DNA of 7,096 nt from Gemmatimonadota bacterium (GTDB lineage Bacteria; Gemmatimonadota; Gemmatimonadetes; Longimicrobiales; Gaopeijiaceae): contig RFGQ01000036.1 of NCBI GenBank assembly GCA_003695865.1, positions 1 to 7,096 on the forward strand. Reading direction: 5' to 3'. The translations under genes were made by a program, and so were the position numbers. The notes beneath the pieces were generated by a model that was not told the DNA's origin, did no database searches, and worked only from the letters and a program-made list of their open reading frames with translations. Below are positions 4,312 through 7,096 of this stretch, piece after piece; position 1 is the stretch's first letter; every line of letters starts with the position of its first letter.

Positions 4312-4755
4312 TCAGAAGGGCAGGTCGTCGTCGGGCTGCGAGATGGGCGTGTCGCGCGGGGCGGCAGGACGGCTCTGATAGCCGCCACCACCGTCGCCGA
4401 AGTCTCCACCGCCCATGCCGCTGCCCGAGCCCAGCATGATCATCTCCTGCACGACGATGTTGGTCCAGTAGCGGGTTCCACCCTGGTCGTCCTGCGTCTG
4501 GCTGTATTCGATGCGGCCCTCGACGTACAGGCGGTCACCCTTCTTCACCCACTGCTCGACGATCTCGGCGAGGCGGCCGAAAAAGGTGAGGCGGTGCCAC
4601 TCGGTCTTCTCCTGCTGCTGACCGTTGCGGTCCTGGAACTGGCGGTTGGTCGCCAGCGAGACCTTGGCCACGCGAGAGCCGCCCGACGTGGCGCGGATCT
4701 CGGGGTCGGAGCCAACATTGCCGATCAGGATCACCTTGTTGAGCGAGCGGGCCAT
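4312..4755 (-). CDS. ssb: Single-stranded DNA-binding protein
   Basis: Coats single-stranded DNA in replication, recombination and repair and recruits partner proteins through its C-terminus. The 147-residue product has the OB-fold domain (about 1-108): LNKVILIGNVGSDPEIR at 5-21, VAKVSLATNRQF (29-40), EWHRLTFFGRLAEIVEQWVKKG (52-73) and LYVEGRIEY (76-84). A Gly-rich linker (109-127) and a disordered part lead to the acidic tip DDDLPF (142-147), the known interaction peptide. The start ATG (4753-4755) is set by AAGGAG 8 bases upstream and by the normal N-terminus; the frame stays open to 4854 without homology. It is transcribed away from the enoyl-CoA hydratase gene. The gap between them (4756-4970) holds a C7G7 palindrome. 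No clear ssb promoter was found. Confidence 0.97.
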   Translation of the reverse strand: MARSLNKVILIGNVGSDPEIRATSGGSRVAKVSLATNRQFQDRNGQQQEKTEWHRLTFFGRLAEIVEQWVKKGDRLYVEGRIEYSQTQDDQGGTRYWTNIVVQEMIMLGSGSGMGGGDFGDGGGGYQSRPAAPRDTPISQPDDDLPF

Positions 4756-4836
4756 CGCCTGGACTCCTTGGCGTTTCGTCGGTCGGAGGATCGGTCGGAC
4801 GGCCGGGGCCTCCCTCCTCTGCGGGGCGGCCCCGAA

Positions 4837-4852
4837 GCCCCCCCGGGGGGGC
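4837..4852. repeat. 16-bp C7G7 palindrome upstream of ssb
   Basis: GCCCCCCCGGGGGGGC is a perfect palindrome 82 bases before the ssb start. The seven-base C and G runs are prone to slippage and to sequencing error. In RNA it cannot fold tightly because no loop is left. Its role is unknown. Confidence 0.45.
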
Positions 4853-4887
4853 ACAAGGTACTGAAGGGCCCGGGCCGGCGCTACGGA

Positions 4888-4916
4888 CTTCCCGGCACGC
4901 GTGCCTCGCGTAGAAT
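4888..4916 (+). promoter_or_regulatory. Candidate promoter with palindromic operator for the hydratase gene
   Basis: TAGAAT (4911-4916) is a good -10 box. The -35 (CTTCCC, 4888-4893) is poor. The perfect palindrome GGCACGCGTGCC (4894-4905) fills most of the spacer, a usual place for a repressor or activator site. Transcription would start near 4923 with a leader of about 48 bases that contains a second palindrome, TCGGATCCGA (4946-4955). Confidence 0.45.
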
Positions 4917-4970
4917 AGAGGGTCGCCCGGGAGCCCCGGGAATGATCGGATCCGACACGGACGGTCTGTC

Positions 4971-5756
4971 ATGAGCGATCTGCAGTACATCCGCGTGGAG
5001 TGGGACGAAGACCTCGCGGTGGTCTACGTCGACCGCCAGGAGAAGCTGAACGCGCTGAACGCCGAGGTCGTGCAGGAACTCGGCCGCGTATTCAACGACC
5101 TCCGCGACGACGATCACGTGCGCGGCATCATCCTGACCGGTGCCGGCGAGAAGGCGTTCGTGGCGGGTGCCGACATCGGCGAACTCGCCAAGATGGACCC
5201 GCTCGGTGGTGTGAAGGTGAGCCGCGACGGCCAGCAGGTCTTCGCGCGTATCGAGCGTTTCCCCAAGCCGGTCCTGGCGGCCGTGGGCGGCTACGCACTG
5301 GGCGGCGGATGCGAACTGGCGCTCGCCTGCCACCTGCGGATCGCGTCCGAGAACGCCCGCTTCGGGCTGCCCGAGGTGGGCCTCGGGATCATCCCCGGCT
5401 ATGGGGGAACGCTGCGCCTGGCTCGCCTCATCGGCCTGGGTCGCGCGATCGAGCTCACCCTCACGGGCCGGATGATCGAGGCCCGGCGGGCCGAGGAGAT
5501 CGGCCTGGTGAGCGCGGTGGTGCCGCGCGACGAACTACTCGACCGGGCGAAGGCCCTCATGCGCGAGATCACGAAGAACGGTCCCGTGGCCGTGCGCCTC
5601 GCGCTGGAGTCGATCTACCTCGCGCTCGACTCCTCGCCGGGCAACGCAATGCGCTTCGAGTCGGCGCTCTTCGGTCTGCTCGCGTCGACCGACGACATGC
5701 GCGAGGGGATGACGGCCTTCCTGGAGAAGCGCAAGCCCGACTTCAAAGGTCGCTGA
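4971..5756 (+). CDS. Enoyl-CoA hydratase (crotonase family)
   Basis: Adds water to 2-enoyl-CoA, as in fatty acid or branched amino acid breakdown; cytoplasmic, normally a hexamer. The 261-residue length is typical. Marks include EKLNALNAE (24-32), the first oxyanion-hole segment KAFVAGADIGEL (61-72), the second one with the first catalytic Glu in GGYALGGGCELALACHLRIA (106-125, Glu115), and FGLPEVGLGIIPGYGGTLRL (131-150), where Glu135 is the second catalytic residue. Both Glu are present, as in true hydratases, while isomerases and hydrolases of this family often lack one. The substrate chain cannot be read from sequence. The C-terminus has the usual EGMTAFLEKRKPDFKGR. ATG 4971-4973 lies before the conserved start of the family; the SD is weak. 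It converges with the lipoprotein gene 18 bases downstream. Confidence 0.93.
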   Translation: MSDLQYIRVEWDEDLAVVYVDRQEKLNALNAEVVQELGRVFNDLRDDDHVRGIILTGAGEKAFVAGADIGELAKMDPLGGVKVSRDGQQVFARIERFPKPVLAAVGGYALGGGCELALACHLRIASENARFGLPEVGLGIIPGYGGTLRLARLIGLGRAIELTLTGRMIEARRAEEIGLVSAVVPRDELLDRAKALMREITKNGPVAVRLALESIYLALDSSPGNAMRFESALFGLLASTDDMREGMTAFLEKRKPDFKGR

Positions 5757-5760
5757 GAAG

Positions 5761-5786
5761 GCGGGCGCTCCGGCTCAGCCGCCCGC
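5761..5786. terminator. Hairpin at the convergent gene ends
   Basis: GCGGGCG (5761-5767) pairs with CGCCCGC (5780-5786) around 12 bases, between the ends of the hydratase and lipoprotein genes and overlapping the last codons of the latter. There is no T-run on either side. Confidence 0.4.
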
Positions 5787-6182
5787 GTCGCCCGGGTTCA
5801 CCCACACGGAACGGCGGCCGATGCGCCATTCGACGCGGTCGCCCGGCTGAAGTACGAACAGGTCGGAGCGGAACTCCTGCCCCCCGGTCTCGCGCGCCAG
5901 AAGCTGCCAACGGGTGGTTCGGAGCTGACGGCCGAACTTGAACTCTCGCAGTTCGGCCAGGCGCACCGTGCCCAGCCGGATGTGGTCCCTCGAGCCCTCG
6001 GGCACCAGGTAGATGGTGAGCGAACTCGCGCTCGTGTGCCTGTTGTCGATGCGCACCGTCACGGCGCGTGCCCGGTCTTCGGTCGATCCGGGCATGGCGG
6101 ACCGGGTCGAGACGCAGCCTGCGGCGAGGACGGCGCACAGGAGGGCGCCCGCGGCTGCGGGGTAGGGAGTGGCGAGCTTCAT
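5775..6182 (-). CDS. Small putative lipoprotein
   Basis: 135-residue protein with a typical lipoprotein signal: MK start, hydrophobic stretch (about 8-20) and lipobox LAAGC with Cys23 as the lipidated residue. It is therefore exported and membrane anchored. The mature part (24-135) is rich in beta strands (AVTVRIDNRHTSASSLTIYLV, LGTVRLAELREFKF, RWQLLARETGG, DRVEWRIG). This recalls small beta-sandwich envelope lipoproteins seen in several phyla, but I do not recognise a family. ATG (6180-6182) is chosen because GGAGG lies 7 bases upstream and the signal peptide begins there; the frame stays open to 6224. It is transcribed away from recF, with a gap of 314 bases between them. Confidence 0.85.
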   Translation of the reverse strand: MKLATPYPAAAGALLCAVLAAGCVSTRSAMPGSTEDRARAVTVRIDNRHTSASSLTIYLVPEGSRDHIRLGTVRLAELREFKFGRQLRTTRWQLLARETGGQEFRSDLFVLQPGDRVEWRIGRRSVWVNPGDAGG

Positions 6183-6250
6183 CGAACGGCCTCCGGACGA
6201 GACTCCTTTCCGTCTGCTGCACAAGAACGCCCACGGTCGCCGTTGCGTTC

Positions 6251-6268
6251 CGGGGCGCGCGCGCCCCG
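6251..6268. repeat. 18-bp perfect GC palindrome
   Basis: CGGGGCGCGCGCGCCCCG is fully self-complementary, with an alternating CGCGCGCG core of the type that can adopt Z-DNA under supercoiling. It lies about 69 bases upstream of the lipoprotein start and may be a regulatory site for either divergent gene. Chance in GC-rich DNA is possible but less likely at this length. Confidence 0.45.
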
Positions 6269-6393
6269 TGTCTCTCGGCGCTTCGGGTGCCCGGCGGACG
6301 TGCTGCGGACGGCCTCGAGGCGACCCTGCGGGCGGCGCGGACGGCCGTGGTCGCCAGGTCGCTTCTCCTGCGGGGTATGCACGGGGCGTATGT

Positions 6394-6408
6394 TATTGCC
6401 CTGCAATA
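6394..6408. promoter_or_regulatory. Inverted repeat TATTGC-N3-GCAATA, possible operator
   Basis: Perfect 6-bp arms around CCT in a locally AT-rich patch about 90 bases before recF. The shape suits a dimeric repressor. It does not match LexA boxes known to me. Confidence 0.45.
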
Positions 6409-6496
6409 TCTTCAGGCCTCTCTACCTCCCTGGTTCGAGACCGGCCGAAGTGTTAGATTCCTTCATGCGAACGACCCTCCCGCGGACCGCCCGGCG

Positions 6497-7096
6497 TTGC
6501 GGCTGAGCGTGCTGCGCCTCCGGCACTTCCGGAACCTGGCTCCTCAGGAGCTCACCCTCCCCGCAGAGGGCGTTGCGATCGTCTCTCCAAACGCCCGGGG
6601 GAAGTCGAACCTGGTCGAGGCGATCTACTATCTCGAAACCTTTCGGTCGTTCCGGGGAGCGCGCGATGCACAGCTCGTGGGCTTCCAGGCCGATGCATTC
6701 CATGTGCGGGGCGTCGTGCGGGACGAGTCGGACACCGAGCTCGAAATCGGCGCCGCTTACGAGCGCTCCAGTCGCCGCAAGAGGGTCACGCTCGACGGAG
6801 TGCCGGCCGGCCGCCTGGGAGACGCGCTCGGCCGTGTGGCCGCGGTGGTCTTCTCGCCGTCCGACGTGGGGCTCGTGAGCGACGGCCCGCATGCGCGCCG
6901 CCGCTTCCTCGACATCGTGCTCTCGCTCAACGCGCCGGGCTATCTGGACGCATTGCAGCGCTACCGGCACGCGCTGGCGCAGCGCAACGCGGCGCTGAAG
7001 TCGGCCGGCGCGCAGCAGCCGGTGGACGTGTGGGACGCCGGGCTGGTCGAGGCAGGCTCGCGCGTGATGGACGCCCGCCGCGCGTGGGTGGAACGC
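6497..7096 (+). CDS. recF: DNA replication and repair protein RecF (5' part, runs off the window)
   Basis: SMC-like ATPase that loads RecA on gapped DNA together with RecO and RecR. The first 200 residues are present. LRLRHFRNL (6-14) is the family's N-terminal strand. The Walker A region is SPNARGKSNLVEAIYYL (30-46), where the usual first Gly is Ser30, while Gly35, Lys36 and Ser37 are kept. TFRSFRG follows (48-54). VVFSPSDVGLVSDGPHARRRFLD and YLDALQRYRHALAQRNAALKS are typical of RecF. The start is set at TTG 6497-6499 because MRLSVLRLRHFRN then lines up with the E. coli start MSLTRLLIRDFRN; GTG 6509 is the alternative. No SD is seen. A 13-codon frame (6465-6506) overlaps the start and may couple translation. 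No dnaN lies directly upstream, unlike the common dnaA-dnaN-recF order. Confidence 0.9.
   Translation, partial: MRLSVLRLRHFRNLAPQELTLPAEGVAIVSPNARGKSNLVEAIYYLETFRSFRGARDAQLVGFQADAFHVRGVVRDESDTELEIGAAYERSSRRKRVTLDGVPAGRLGDALGRVAAVVFSPSDVGLVSDGPHARRRFLDIVLSLNAPGYLDALQRYRHALAQRNAALKSAGAQQPVDVWDAGLVEAGSRVMDARRAWVER

Larger units (their letters stand above)
6183..6496. other. Divergent gap between the lipoprotein gene and recF
   Basis: 314 bases without a convincing gene. It holds an 18-bp palindrome (6251-6268), an AT-rich inverted repeat (6394-6408), a TAGATT -10-like box (6454-6459) and a 13-codon frame (6465-6506). No tRNA or terminator was recognised. A GGTTCGAGACC sequence at 6432-6442 resembles a tRNA T-arm, but nothing around it fits. 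Confidence 0.5.

Noticed and set aside
3057..4409. 450-codon minus-strand open frame across ddaH
   Set aside because: It lies opposite a clearly recognised enzyme gene and has the composition of a GC-rich shadow.
4911..4940. Minus-strand ssb promoter using TATTCT (4917-4912)
   Set aside because: No acceptable -35 at the correct distance (CCCGGG); the same bases make a better plus-strand -10.
6426..6460. tRNA-like T-arm GGTTCGAGACC
   Set aside because: No acceptor, anticodon or D arm fits around it and no CCA end follows; chance match.
1..7096. CRISPR array, insertion sequence, prophage or defence island
   Set aside because: No regularly spaced repeats, transposase, integrase or phage-like genes were seen; the window is mostly housekeeping and small unknown genes.

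Overview
The window is very GC-rich bacterial chromosomal DNA with compact genes, GTG and TTG starts, and Shine-Dalgarno (SD) sequences before most but not all genes. It looks like an ordinary chromosome segment close to a replication origin: it carries rpsU, ssb, the 5' part of recF and a short AT-richer gap with DnaA boxes of the high-GC type. Overall style and the set of hypothetical genes make me think of Gemmatimonadota, but this is an impression; no marker in the window proves it. I see no insertion sequence, CRISPR array, tRNA or rRNA.

Layout. 37-231 (-): rpsU, with a promoter at 276-304. 241-868: a 630-base gap without a convincing protein gene. It holds two candidate small RNA genes pointing at each other (plus strand about 502-603, minus strand about 652-733), each ending in a canonical U-tract terminator, and a long 20-bp hairpin (797-843) just before the next gene. 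869-1774 and 1771-2352 (+): two unrecognised cytoplasmic proteins, overlapping stop to start. 2353-2731: candidate oriC or DnaA-binding region with an A/T tract, one TTGTCCACA box and two TTTTCCACA boxes 11 bp apart. 2732-2956 (+): 74-aa possible ribbon-helix-helix protein. 3141-3491 (+): 116-aa protein sharing a domain with the product of 1771-2352. 3528-4283 (+): dimethylarginine dimethylaminohydrolase. 4312-4755 (-): ssb. 4971-5756 (+): enoyl-CoA hydratase. 5775-6182 (-): small lipoprotein. 6497-7096 (+): recF, cut by the window edge.

How it fits together. ssb, recF and the DnaA-box region belong to replication and repair; rpsU is often near replication genes. The two genes sharing the YCxxQVA...LPPFEVWxxDY domain lie on either side of the DnaA-box gap, with the possible DNA-binding protein directly beside the boxes. 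The most interesting unexplained structure is at 480-850: the minus-strand RNA candidate has a clear promoter (TTGACA, 18-bp spacer, TAGCTT), a terminator whose only mismatch becomes a G-U pair in that orientation, and a 12-nt stretch that can pair with the 3' arm of the hairpin in front of the 869-1774 gene. All functions for RNAs and operators are inferred from sequence pattern only.
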